64,000 bases of DNA, taken from assembly GCA_020744225.1 (NCBI GenBank), contig JAGMWG010000003.1, positions 1,054,001 through 1,118,000 of the forward strand. The letters are read 5' to 3'. Made by a program: the position numbers and the translations under genes. Positions 30,388 to 40,867 of the stretch are shown in pieces; the first letter of the stretch is position 1, and the number at the start of each line of letters is the position of its first letter. The stretch comes from Paraphoma chrysanthemicola. Lineage: Eukaryota; Ascomycota; Dothideomycetes; Pleosporales; Phaeosphaeriaceae. The notes beneath the pieces were generated by a model, which saw only the letters and a program-made list of their open reading frames with translations, was not told the origin of the DNA and did no database searches.

Positions 30388-31514
30388 GTTGGCATGGCCG
30401 AAAGGCCAGTTGTGCGCCGCGCTCGAACGTGGCCTGTCCGATCGAGGGTAAGGAGAAGAGAGGAAGATGGACTATCGCATTGATGCTACGCTTAGAGAAG
30501 AGGCCGCGAAGTCAAACACGACGCTGTCGAACCCAAATATGCAAAGAGAAGGTAATGGCGCTGGCTGTCACCCGGATGTCCACCGTAGATCAATAGAGTA
30601 AAACGCCAAAGCACTACTGGGACTCTGCAAGCAGGGGCCAGCTGGCGGCGATCCATAATCCGGGGGTCCGCCTTCAGTTTCAACATCACAGGCGTCTTTG
30701 GATGCACGCGGTGCACGTGGCAAGAACACTGCTCCCCAATTGACCGTCCACGACGCTGGACTGGTATGTCGCAGGCGGCTGCACCGGTGCAACTTCACGT
30801 CTCGAGCGCTGCATCAGGACGGCTGTCTTACAAAATGCGTGCTTGGCACACCGAATGCGGCCCTCCTGCATGTCAAGTGATGGCGCGCTTTTACCTGTGA
30901 TGTCATCCACTTGGCCGCGCAAGGGGTCCGGCTTCTGGACTTCACTGCAGCGAGTGCATTTGAATCGATCTGGCGACATGGGTTTCTTGAGAAAGTGGCA
31001 TAGACTTCAATGGCCAAAGCATGTCAGTCATTCGCGGCCATGCTGGCTTCCATGCTTCGTGTGATGAAGTGTACGTAACCAATGCCATACCCCTAAATGA
31101 TACTGGGCACGCAGCGCAGAATAGATCTGGTTGTAACGCCCACTTCGAACAGCGTAGCGTGAGCGTGGTGGTGAATCCATCGTGTGGTGCCATCTGAGAT
31201 GTTGCGAAACGGGGTCGACTAACGTAAGCGAATTGGGCCGCGCCTTCCCAGCCTCAACCAGCCTCACCCAACCCTGCTTGCACCCGGACCACTACCCACT
31301 CGCGCGCATCCCCAACACCATCGTCGCGACATCTCGTTAACATCCACTGCCATTGTTACGGCCGCGCGCACCCTCTGCGAACATTTTTGACCCCACCGGC
31401 GCGCGATTGCTGCCTGCGCGCTCCCCTCGCCGCCGACGCGCCGGTATAAACAACAACGGCCGACGCGCTTCTTGACCACAACACCACGCCCAAACCCCCA
31501 CCGCGACCCCAACC
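30388..31514. promoter_or_regulatory. Divergent promoter region PMR1/RAD21
   Basis: This 1.1-kb region has TATAAA at 31445-31450, 65-70 bp before the RAD21 ATG, flanked by two GACGCGC blocks (near 31435 and 31462) that resemble MCB half-sites. No gene is supported inside. Confidence 0.45.
31445..31450 (+). promoter_or_regulatory. TATA box candidate for RAD21
   Basis: An exact TATAAA lies 65-70 bp upstream of the RAD21 ATG within CG-rich sequence carrying ACGCGC blocks. The spacing is short but possible with a brief leader. Confidence 0.4.
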
Positions 31515-33455
31515 ATGTTTCTTCCAGAGGATCTCCTGTACAAGTCCGGCCAGCTTGCTCGCGTCTGGCTGGCTGCCAATCAGCACAAGAAGCTCACCAA
31601 AGCCCAAGTCTTGCAAGACAAGATCGATGAGGACATCGAGGTCATCATCCGACCAGAAGGCGCTGCTGGCGGCCCGCTTGCACTTCGATTGAATGGGCAG
31701 CTGCTTCTTGGTGTTGTGCGCATCTATCACCGGAAGGCCCACTACCTACACGATGACTGTAATGACGCGTTGTGGAAGATCAAAATGGTACGTACAGACT
31801 CTCTACTCTCTACGTCGGACTTTAGCTGACGCGTACAGGCTTTTCGCCCTGGAAACATCGATCTGCCTGCCCAGACTCATGTTGCGAACCCTACCAGCTT
31901 GACCCTACCGGACATGATTACCGATCTCGATTTGCTAGCACCCATGCCTGATCCAGCGTTCCTCCTGTCACAAACGATGGGTTCAAATCTTGACTTCGGA
32001 AACCCAACTGTACCGGACTGGGACAACAGCCAATTCCTCTCGGGCAGCATCGAGCAGCCTCGCGTGGACCTCATGGACATGGAGGAAGACGACTTGAATC
32101 TCGATCTCGGCGAAGATTTGGAGCCGCCAAGTGGTTTCGACGAGGGGACTAGCATTGAGCGTGGCCGAAACGCGCCTCTAGACCTAGAGCGAGGCATGTC
32201 TGAAGAACTTGGTACAGACCTCAAGGACATTGTCGAGGAAGATCTAGGTCTGGATCTTGGCGAGGATCTGACAGAAATGCCAGCTCCACCCGAGCTCAAC
32301 ATTGGCGACGACATTGACATCACAATGGGTGGCATGACCGACATGGACCAACCCGTCGAGCCTTCGCTGGCCGGCGATCTGCCCATTCGACCGGCACGCG
32401 ATGAATCTCCCTTGAGCGAGCTAGATGACGACGAAGCCACTAGGCTGGCGGAAGAAGTTGCGGAGCAGGATGCGACAGCCTTTGAACCTGAGCCAGAAGA
32501 AGAATCAATCCATCAAGCCAGGGCCAAGCGCCGAAGGGTCATCGGACAGGACGCCGAGACCATGCTCTCCACTGCCACGCTTCGGGAGCAGCAACAGAAC
32601 CGCGACAAAATTCTCAAGCCTTCTTCGTTTCTTCCACGCGACCCTCTGCTTATGGCCCTCCTGAACATGCAGCGATCTGGTGGATTCGTGTCCAGCATTC
32701 TTGGAGACGGTCGCAGCCAAGGCTGGGCACCAGAGTTGCGAGGCATCTTGTCTCTGGAAGTTGTCTCACGTCCCAGTCAGAAGCGCAAGCGAGATAGTGG
32801 CGTTGCTGACCTAGGTACCGAAGATGAAGAGGCAGCTGCTGCCGCTGAGAAGACCCCGCAATTGGAGTTCGAGCTCGACGATCCAACCTTGGGAGACATG
32901 GGTGGTATTGGCGGTGACAACACTGGCCTTCCTGGATCTGATGACATTGTTCAACTTCCTGATGACCCTATCCAACAACTCGAAGACGACGACGACTTCA
33001 ACTCGCCAATCCCAGACAACTTTGACGACACCACGGCTCCATTGATCCATCCGGCTGAGAGTGGGCCGGTATCGCTTGGAACAAAACATGCTGTACACCT
33101 TTTGCGTGAGCGATTCGGTCCAGAAGCCGAAGAAAGCGAGTCAGTGCGACAAAAGAACAGCCTCGTCTTTCAGGACATGCTCCCGGAGACCAGGACGTCA
33201 CGAGCTGATGCAACCAAGATGTTCTTCGAGGTTCTCGTTCTCGCGACCAAAGACGCAATCAAGGTCGAGCAACCAGGCAACGAGCTCGGCGGGCCTCTTC
33301 GCATTCGCGCCAAGCGCGGTCTTTGGGGTCAGTGGGCCGAGACCGCTGCAAGCGGCGAGCTGGCTGCACAAACTCAGACAGCAGCGCAAGCAGAAGTTGA
33401 CGCGCCGGCGGAGGCCATCTTCCAAGGGCCTCCCGAAGTGTCTGTGTCTGCTTAA
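31515..33455 (+). CDS. RAD21: Cohesin kleisin subunit (Rad21/Scc1/Mcd1)
   Basis: Two exons, 31515-31787 and 31839-33455 (51-nt intron), give 629 residues. The N-terminal kleisin domain (residues 1-105: LARVWLAANQHKKLTKAQV..., LALRLNGQLLLGVVRIYHRK) binds Smc3, and the C-terminal winged helix (TRADATKMFFEVLVLATKDAIKVEQ begins about residue 555) binds Smc1. Between them is a long acidic disordered region with repeated LDLGEDL blocks and possible separase sites. The mitotic-type N-terminus, rather than Rec8, is suggested by close similarity to fungal Rad21. Exact ACGCGT boxes occur in the first exon (31765-31770) and at the end of the intron (31829-31834). Cohesin holds sister chromatids together in the nucleus. 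Confidence 0.92.
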
Positions 33456-34061
33456 AAGTTCTTTCTCACTGTTTGATCTAGGGTTTGGCTCTCTGGCACG
33501 GCTTGGAAATAGTTTCATCTGGCGGCGTTGGCTGGATACCCTTCTTAGATGTACATGACTGCTATTCGGATGTCTGAACGGTGTTTTGAGGCGTTACTGT
33601 GGCAATGTGTAGCAGCGATCGATAGTCTTCATGAATGCAAAGTGTAATCTTGTAATAATGACCTTTGACATCTGCCGTGCTTTACTCCCCCTCATTGTAT
33701 ACAAGGCATATCGATAATTTCGTATCTCTGCTTCTGAGTGCAGTATGCAATTGAGACCTCGAAGATGACGTCGTCGGCAAGGATCGGAACCTTGGGCGCT
33801 GCAGTTCCGATCGGAGAATATTTTTGTGCACCACCAGTCATCCGTCCCATGCTCAACCCCCGCATAACAAATGTCAGACTTGCAAAGATTCTATTCCAAT
33901 CGTGTCGCTCCCTTCTACTGGTGCAAGTTAATGCCCTGTATCGTGCAAACGCCCATCTTGCCGCGCTGATATCATCACACGCTCCCTGTGCGTCGAAGTC
34001 CACACTCATCGACCGAACACATCGTTGGTGTGCGGAACGAGATTACAATACCCCTGCTGCC
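33456..34061. other. Intergenic; open upstream extension of SUA5
   Basis: This holds the RAD21 3' end and the SUA5 5' region. The SUA5 frame is open back to 33738 with several in-frame ATGs (see SUA5). Nothing else is supported. Confidence 0.4.
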
Positions 34062-35399
34062 ATGATGGATACTCGTATACTCCCAGTGGATCCGCAAGGG
34101 CTCGGCAAGATCAGTGTGCGACAGTCCCAAGGTGATTTGATCGATGGGTGGGACATTGAATACGTGGAAGGGACCGAGTATGAGAGCTTGAAGAGTGCAG
34201 CAGAAGAACTGGTGAATACGGATACTCCTGTTGCATTCCCTACGGAGACAGTGTACGGGTTGGGGGCAGATGCGACAAGAAGCTCTGCGGTGAAGGCCAT
34301 CTTTGCCGCAAAAGGACGACCAGCGGACAATCCCTTGATTGTACACGTACATTCGCTGCCACAACTTCGGAACTTACTATCAGGAAAGCAAAGTAAACCT
34401 GTTGAGAAGCCCAATGCAGGCCGGGATCCTATCCCCGAAATTTACCGGCCGCTGATCGAGCGCTTTTGGCCAGGGCCTCTAACAATCATTCTGCCCGCAC
34501 CGGCAGACTCAATACTAGCTCCTGAGGTAACTGCAGGCCTGCCTACGTTTGGCGCACGCATGCCGCGCTCGATCCTCGCACTTTCTCTCCTCCGTCTCTG
34601 TGGCCGACCACTTGCCGCTCCCTCCGCAAACGCATCTACACGGCCCTCGCCTACGGCAGCTGAGCATGTTTTTGACGATCTACGAGGGAGGATACATACC
34701 ATTATAGATGGCGGACCATGTGAGGTTGGAGTAGAAAGCACAGTCGTTGATGGCTTGTCTAGCCCGCCGACCATTTTGCGTCCTGGGGGTGTCACCGTGG
34801 AGCAACTGAGGCAGTGTCCGGGCTGGGAGACTGTAGTTGTTGGATACAAGGACAAGCAAGAGGAGGGCTCGAGTAAGCCAAGAGCGCCAGGCATGAAATA
34901 TAGGCATTACAGTCCGAAAGCCGAAGTCATATTGTTTGAAGCTGGACCTGGACGGCCCGACATTGAAGAGATCAAGACAAAGAAGAAGGTTGGCATAGTT
35001 CGGACAACAAGCTGGGAGCCAGTACTAGGTCTCAATGCCGAACGATTCGAGCCCCCAGAGACAAATGGACAAACCAGTGAATCTTCACAGCCGCTCTCGG
35101 GAATGAACGTCACAAATGGATCCTCATCACATCTGTCAAATCTACTCCGCTCAGTCATCCAGCATCAAGTACCACACGCACAACGATACATACTGAAGAC
35201 AGGGAACATCGAGATCTGGGATGTCGATCTTGGTGCCAAAACGGAAGATGTGGCAAGGGGCCTGTTCTCGGCACTTCGAGAGCTTGACAAGAAGGGCGTT
35301 GAAGTGATTTATGTGGAGGGCATAAACGACAGAGTCAATGACGACATTGCTGCCGCGGTCATGAATCGACTGCGAAAGGCGGCGGAAATACGAGGGTGA
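34062..35399 (+). CDS. SUA5: Threonylcarbamoyl-AMP synthase (Sua5/YrdC)
   Basis: This enzyme makes threonylcarbamoyl-AMP from Thr, bicarbonate and ATP for t6A37 of ANN-decoding tRNAs, in cytosol and mitochondria. The start at 34062 (MMDTRILPVDPQ) gives 445 residues and matches the usual ILPVDP beginning. The frame is open upstream to 33738, and the added segment (VRLAKILFQSCRSLLLVQ..., basic and hydrophobic) could be a mitochondrial presequence. YrdC domain: PVAFPTETVYGLGADA, FAAKGRPADNPLIVHV, PLAAPSANASTRPSPTAA, and VESTVVDG. The linker PGMKYRHYSPKAE leads to the Sua5 C-terminal domain (to RKAAEIRG). Single exon. Confidence 0.93.
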   Translation: MMDTRILPVDPQGLGKISVRQSQGDLIDGWDIEYVEGTEYESLKSAAEELVNTDTPVAFPTETVYGLGADATRSSAVKAIFAAKGRPADNPLIVHVHSLPQLRNLLSGKQSKPVEKPNAGRDPIPEIYRPLIERFWPGPLTIILPAPADSILAPEVTAGLPTFGARMPRSILALSLLRLCGRPLAAPSANASTRPSPTAAEHVFDDLRGRIHTIIDGGPCEVGVESTVVDGLSSPPTILRPGGVTVEQLRQCPGWETVVVGYKDKQEEGSSKPRAPGMKYRHYSPKAEVILFEAGPGRPDIEEIKTKKKVGIVRTTSWEPVLGLNAERFEPPETNGQTSESSQPLSGMNVTNGSSSHLSNLLRSVIQHQVPHAQRYILKTGNIEIWDVDLGAKTEDVARGLFSALRELDKKGVEVIYVEGINDRVNDDIAAAVMNRLRKAAEIRG

Positions 35400-36130
35400 A
35401 ATGATCAATATCTCAAAAGGATACCATAGACATAATCACAAGGCAAGAAAGGGTATTGAACAGTCGAAACAATCTAACAGCTGAATCACCCATCTCGGGC
35501 TCAACTCATCTACGTAGCGAACTTGTCGGCCACTTGAGCATAGCCAAAATCGCGGAAGCCACCTTTCGGCGGCAGGCATGCAAGGTCAAACACGAGTGGT
35601 ACATGTATTGCCACTACAACCTTTTGCAGTGCTAGTCGACAGAGCGTGTCAGCAGACCAGTATCCACGCTCGGCTGCTTTTGGGAATGTGTGGAAAAGTA
35701 GCGAAATATATTAGATGTTGTTAAATTACGTCACCTACTTTCGTATCAAGATAGAATATCACAGGATACTGCAACGGTGCATCATACCACAATACAATTA
35801 TCTTTGAATGATTTCTCATTCAGGGCTGTTCATGGCGCTTATTGGTGTCGCCTATGGAGGCTTGGTGTGTCTCTTCACGCGTCAAACGCAGTCCCGTAAT
35901 GCCGACCAGGCGAGGACATGGAAGGAAGCGTTGACAAGCATGGCAAGTATCACGTATGTGCCGCCGGCAGCCTTCACCTCCTGAAAGCGCCCGACCCAGC
36001 ATTTCTCACATTCGAGCAAGTCTCGCAACAAGTATCCATATTATTCGGTTGCCTGGTCCACGCGCCAGCTTCTACCGCTTACCAGTGCTGGTGCTTCCAC
36101 CAACCACAGAACCGTTCTAGCATTTCGAAA
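35400..36130. other. Intergenic with a possible gene fragment on the minus strand
   Basis: This 731-bp region holds, at 35510-35710 (-), a 66-codon frame without an ATG that reads like protein (FPKAAERGYWSADTLCRLA..., VPLVFDLACLPPKGG, ending VADKFAT). A spliced start is possible (an ATG codon pair near 35790 with a weak donor) but unproven. Nothing else is supported. Confidence 0.3.
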
Positions 36131-37009
36131 ATGTATACGCCGAACCTTGTCTTCGGTGTTTCGACACTGCTGTCTAGCTCACTTGCTACTTCCTTTCCTT
36201 CGGTATCTCCCGATGCCTTCGCGGCTGCGAAAGTCACCAAGACCGAGGTCATCACTGAGACTCAAGCGATGGCATACGTAGAAGATGTACGCCTGAATAA
36301 CTACGTGTTCAGTGGGTACCGCGACGCTCCTCTCAATCAGGCAAAGTCTCCAGTCAGCGAAGCGAAGTCCTTGACGAGCACCATATCAAGTCCAACGAGC
36401 CTCGACTCGCTAGATCTCACATCGTACATCGTGCCTAGCATGACGGAATGCTCGAGGCCTACAAACAAGGACTCTGAAACTCCCGCAGACCATGTTCACA
36501 AACTTTCGATTGGCGCCCACAACGCACAGCAAGCGAACAAGAACGGAGAGCCGAGACATCAGAATGACGCAGAGTCTTTGCACTTTCGGATCTCCGATAC
36601 AGATTCCAAAGCATGGTCCAGCATAGATGATGTGCCGGGTCATAACCGCCAACACGAAATCCAAAGTCATCACAACGCTGCTCTGAAGCGCAAACCATTC
36701 TGGACCCATTTTTTCGCTGCCGCACTTCCCCAAAGTCCACCTTCGAATGCAAAAAGTACACCAGAACACATACACGATGCGGATGACAGTGCCAGTGAAG
36801 CTATCATTCGGACGGATGAACATGGCAAAGAGTGCATCACATGTCCCAAATATCAGGATCTTGTCTGCATAAACAGTACGCATTATGGACATTGTGACGA
36901 AGGGTGTGTGGAACCGAGGAGATTGAGGGGAGCGACGAGATGTGTCGGAGGGAGGATATTTGGGGTCAAGGCATTTGGAGAACATCCGTCGACCAAGACG
37001 GGAGGTTGA
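36131..37009 (+). CDS. Secreted protein with C-terminal Cys-rich module, unknown
   Basis: The ATG at 36131 is chosen because MYTPNLVFGVSTLLSSSLATS is a signal peptide; the frame is open 71 codons further upstream without one. The product has 292 residues. The middle is polar, His/Ser/Asp-rich and probably disordered. The last about 50 residues hold six Cys (CITCPKYQDLVC, THYGHCDEGC, ATRCVGG), likely three disulfides. No known domain is recognised. The combination of a disordered body and a small C-terminal Cys knot is seen in secreted wall or effector-like fungal proteins, which is only an analogy. It lies convergent with the dehydrogenase gene, 86 bp apart. Confidence 0.6.
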   Translation: MYTPNLVFGVSTLLSSSLATSFPSVSPDAFAAAKVTKTEVITETQAMAYVEDVRLNNYVFSGYRDAPLNQAKSPVSEAKSLTSTISSPTSLDSLDLTSYIVPSMTECSRPTNKDSETPADHVHKLSIGAHNAQQANKNGEPRHQNDAESLHFRISDTDSKAWSSIDDVPGHNRQHEIQSHHNAALKRKPFWTHFFAAALPQSPPSNAKSTPEHIHDADDSASEAIIRTDEHGKECITCPKYQDLVCINSTHYGHCDEGCVEPRRLRGATRCVGGRIFGVKAFGEHPSTKTGG

Positions 37010-37095
37010 GTACAACCACAAGTGCACTTGAAACACTTACTTCTAGAATGCAACTGAGCTTTCTCACGTCCGTGACACATATACCACGCCATTCC

Positions 37096-38089
37096 TCATA
37101 TCTTTCCTTTCTCCTTCTCTTCTCTCAACACCTCCAACAGCCTCTTCGTAATCCTATCCCTTTCCTCCACATCCACAACCCCATACGCCTCTTGCGCCTG
37201 TCTAAAAATCTCCTCCTCCCACTTCTCCCCGACACTCACCTTCCCCGCATCATCCCAACAAGCCTGCACCGTGCCACCAATATTCTTGAAAAATCCCTCC
37301 AGTCCCGCCGGACCTCCGCCAGCATGATAACTCTTAAACGGCCCTGCAACAGCCCATCGCGGACCCATGCTTGATTCCACGATACTATCGAGTTCAGACA
37401 CCGAGACCACGCCTTCGTTGACCAGATGTATGGATTCACGGAGCAGTGCGAAAGCGAGACGATTTGCTACAAATCCCGTTGTTTCCTTTTTTATGTGGAT
37501 GGGTACTCTTCCGCGCTCGCGCCAGAAGGCTTGTGTGCGTTGAATCACCGACTCGGAAGTCTGTGGCGAAGGCACGAGTTCAAGCAAAGGCATGATATGT
37601 GGGGGATTATACGGGTGCACGACGATGAGGCGTGTTTTGTCGTGCATATCTTGTGCTTGGTCGGATGCTGGGATGCCGCTTGTGCTACTCCACAACAAGG
37701 CATCTTTTGGCGCATGCTGTTCGACGTCTTTCCATAGTGCTTTCTTGATGGCGAGATTCTCTGGGCCGGATTCTTGGATGATGTGTGCGTTTGTTACGGC
37801 TTCTTGGAGGTTTTGCGCGATTGTGATGGACGAGATATGGACGGCATGGTGCTGATCAGGAAAGAATCTTGGTAATTGCTCCTGCACGTAGGTCGAGACG
37901 TCTGGTCGCGTGTCGTAGATGGTGAGTTTACAGTTTTTCGAATTGGTTAGATGGAATGCAGCGAAGGAGAGTCCAATTGTGCCTGTGGCTATCAATGTGA
38001 TGTTGAGCTCGGTCTGATTGACGTCAGCACCAGCATCAACTCCTCACAAAGGTTCCTCCGCGCAATTGACATACTTCGTTTGTAGTCAT
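37096..38089 (-). CDS. 3-hydroxyacyl-CoA dehydrogenase family oxidoreductase
   Basis: Two exons, 38075-38089 (only MTTNE) and 37096-38013 (61-nt intron), give 310 residues. The N-terminal Rossmann fold (LNITLIATGTIGLSFAAFHL, with the first Gly of GxGxxG replaced by Ala) binds NAD. The family block VVHPYNPPHIMPLLELVP and the C-terminal helix ANRLAFALLRESIHLVNEG with ELD follow. This places it with HAD/L-gulonate 3-dehydrogenase (lambda-crystallin) type enzymes, which oxidise a 3-hydroxy acid or CoA ester. There is no PTS1 at the C-terminus (EKGKI). It is head-to-head with a PTS1-bearing acyl-CoA ligase, suggesting shared control. Confidence 0.85.
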
Positions 38090-38495
38090 GGCTTCGATCA
38101 TTCAATGTATCTCTCCACGTTAGGATAAGATCGCAATGGCCATGCGGCTCAGCTACTTGTTCCTGCCTCGGGCATTGACTCGACCCTAACCACATTGAGA
38201 TTGAGAGGTTAGCAATTCCCCGGAAATCCGCACCAACCCCGCTCGTGTACCTTATCCCCGCTTCTAGGACCGACTCGAGAACCGCGAACCGATAGTGGGA
38301 GACGCACCGAGGATGGATTATGGCGGTCGCAATCGCCTTCCATCGATTGCATACGTTCGATCATTGGGGTACAGCTGGCAACGATCGCCATCTGTGAGCT
38401 CCCTTCAAAAAAGCAGGTCTCGCACCCTTGAACCTCGACTACATACATTGAAGGCCTAAGTACAAGTGACGTCGATAGCGGAAGAAGTTGCCACC
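38090..38495. promoter_or_regulatory. Divergent promoter of dehydrogenase and CoA ligase
   Basis: This is 406 bp between two head-to-head genes of related chemistry. There is no recognised element; fatty-acid FarA-type CCTCGG boxes are not obvious. Confidence 0.35.
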
Positions 38496-40234
38496 ATGGT
38501 CATTTTCAAGTCAAGACAACCTCCCATTGATTGTAAGTCGTCTCAACGATAGCTACCGCTCTCAGCTTCGGAAACTGACTATCGAAAGTGCCCACGGAGC
38601 TGACCGATTGGGACTGGCTCTTTGATTCTTCATATTCTCCAATCAACAAGTACCCGCGAAGTGAACTCGCTGGCTTTCAAAATGCCATTACGAAAGAGAG
38701 AGTGGACTGGGCAGACGTCAAGAAGTACTCCACGTATATTTCGACTGCGCTTGTGAAGAAATATGGACTCCAGGCTGGCCAAACCGTATCACTCTTCAGT
38801 CAAAATACAGTTTGGTATCCAGTATGTATGTTCGCAGGTCTGCGCGCCGGAGCAAAGATTAGCGGTGCGAGTCCAGCATACAATGTTGAGGAAATGACTT
38901 TTGCCCTGAAGACGGCGGATGCGAAGTTCCTCATGACTACTCCAGGAAGCATGGAGATTGCTGCGGCAAGCGCGAAAGCTGCAGGCTTGCCACAATCGAA
39001 TGTCTTTCTGCTAGAAGGAGAGCTACCAGGATATACCACCGTTCAGGACCTAATTCGTATTGGAAAATCATATGGCGAGTCGGGCCAGGCACCTGCCTTC
39101 AAGATTCCCAAAGGCCAAAAGAACAAGGATGTCTGTGGCTTCTTGTCCTTCTCATCTGGAACAACTGGTCTTCCGAAGGCTGTCATGATCTCCCACCAGA
39201 ACGTCATTGCGCAATGTCTCCAGATACAACAAATCACTCCTGTGACCCAGAAGAAGATCATGGCTGTGCTTCCCCTGTTCCACATTACGGGCCTTGTGCA
39301 CCAGATGCATCTACCCATCCTGCTCAATGCCGAAGTTGTCATGCTACCGCAATTCACAATGGAGAAGATGCTGGACACAATCGTTGAATACAAGCTCGGC
39401 GAACTGCTTCTTGTGCCTCCCATTCTGATCCGACTTGTCCGCGATCCGATTGTTGACAAATACGACCTCAGCCACGTTACTCGCTTTTCCTCTGGTGCTG
39501 CTCCACTTTCTGAGGAGATTATCCAGCAGCTTCAAAAGAAGTTCCCCAACACCGGCTTCAAGCAAGGCTACGGCATGACAGAGTCGTGCAGCTGCATCAC
39601 CGCGCATCCACCCGAGAAATACGCATACAAGTACGCCCACTCAGGAGGCGCCGTCGTGGCTTCGACAGAAGTCAAAATCATCAAAGATGACGGCACAGAA
39701 GGCGATGTTGGCGAAGATGGCGAGGTCCTGGCCCGCGGACCACAGATTGTAATGGGCTATCTCAACAACGACAAAGCCACGAAAGAAACCTTTGACGAGG
39801 ACGGGTTCCTGCATACGGGCGACCGCGGCTCCATCGATGACGAAGGCATGATTCAAATCACCGACCGTATCAAGGAACTCATCAAAGTCAAAGGTATTGG
39901 TGTCGCGCCAGCTGAACTTGAGGATCTTCTTCTTGGCCACCCGAGTGTCGAAGACGTGGCTGTCATGAGCGTGAAGGATGATTACAGCGGCGAGTTGCCC
40001 AAGGCTTACATCCACCTGAAACCCGGTGTCGAAGAAAGCACCGCTGTGGGGAAAGATATCATCGCGTACGTCAAGGAGAAGAAAGTGAGGTACAAATGGG
40101 TCAAGGAGGTCGAATTCATTAGTGAGATCCCCAAGAGTCCAAGTGGCAAGATTCTACGCAGAATCTTGCGCGACAAGGAAAAGGCAGGGAAGTTTGGATT
40201 CGTTGTCAAGGATGAGGTGAGGGCGAAGTTGTGA
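38496..40234 (+). CDS. Peroxisomal 4-coumarate:CoA ligase-like acyl-CoA synthetase
   Basis: Two exons, 38496-38532 and 38589-40234 (56-nt intron), give 560 residues starting MVIFKSRQPPID-LPTEL. This is the ANL adenylating superfamily: the phosphate loop SFSSGTTGLPKAVMISH (about residues 190), GYGMTESCS, the HTGDRG motif, hinge DRIKELIKVKG, and the C-terminal catalytic Lys in SPSGKILRR. The enzyme activates a carboxylic acid to an acyl-AMP and then an acyl-CoA. The C-terminus AKL is a type 1 peroxisomal targeting signal. The substrate may be an aromatic or medium-chain acid; sequence alone does not decide. With the divergent dehydrogenase it could form a small beta-oxidation-like unit. Confidence 0.92.
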
Positions 40235-40444
40235 GACATGCGTTGTCGTGTCGCGCGTTTTGTCATTGGGGTTTTGTCTAAGTGGAGTGGAGAATTCTAC
40301 TGCAGTTTCAAACTAGACTGCAAATCTTTCTCGGCGGCCCCCCAACCCCACCGCACATGCGCATGGCACACAAACAATATTACATTTTGCAAGCGCGTAT
40401 ATATACACAATTATCTGCAAACTTAGTCATCACGCACCCAGGTT

Positions 40445-40594
40445 GGTTTTGTAGTGTAGCGGTTATCACTCCGGATTCTGATGTCCACAAAATCAGTAAT
40501 TTCTTCCGGCAACCCCGGTTGTAAGTTCTGCCCGTCATAAAGTTTCTTACTTGACATGACACTAATATCGTCACAGCGATTCCGGGCAAGACCT
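40445..40594 (+). tRNA. tRNA-Gln (CTG) with anticodon intron plus a 56-nt GT-AG insertion in the T loop
   Basis: The acceptor 5' strand GGTTTTG (40445-40451) pairs with CAAGACC (40587-40593, one G-T wobble). The D arm is GTGTAGCGGTTATCAC, and the anticodon stem CCGGA/TCCGG carries loop TTCTGA-T with anticodon CTG. A 22-nt intron lies after position 37 (about 40482-40503), the normal place. The T stem CCCGG/CCGGG is intact, but its loop is split: TT, then 40521-40576, then CGATT. Removing those 56 nt restores the canonical B box GGTTCGATTCC exactly. The insert starts gtaagt, has CACTAAT near its end and finishes cacag, like a spliceosomal intron. The A box is intact, and T runs follow at 40605-40608 and 40615-40620. 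It may be a disabled tRNA gene. Confidence 0.75.
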
Positions 40595-40867
40595 CATCTT
40601 TATCTTTTGGGTTGTTTTTTACCTTCTTTTTGCCCGACTTCTTTTCACAGGTTCTAGATCTTCTAGTTTGAAGCTTCAAGCCTGTTACCGACTTTCCAAG
40701 TCCTGTCAGAGGTAACGCTATCAACCAATATGGCAGTTTATGTTATATAAGGCCATAGTCACATTATACAATAGCATAGTAAGGTATCGCAATTTAATCA
40801 TGTCAACATGAATTTCGTCTTGCGAATATGCTCGCTATACGCTCAGTGACGCTATACTACAGATATG

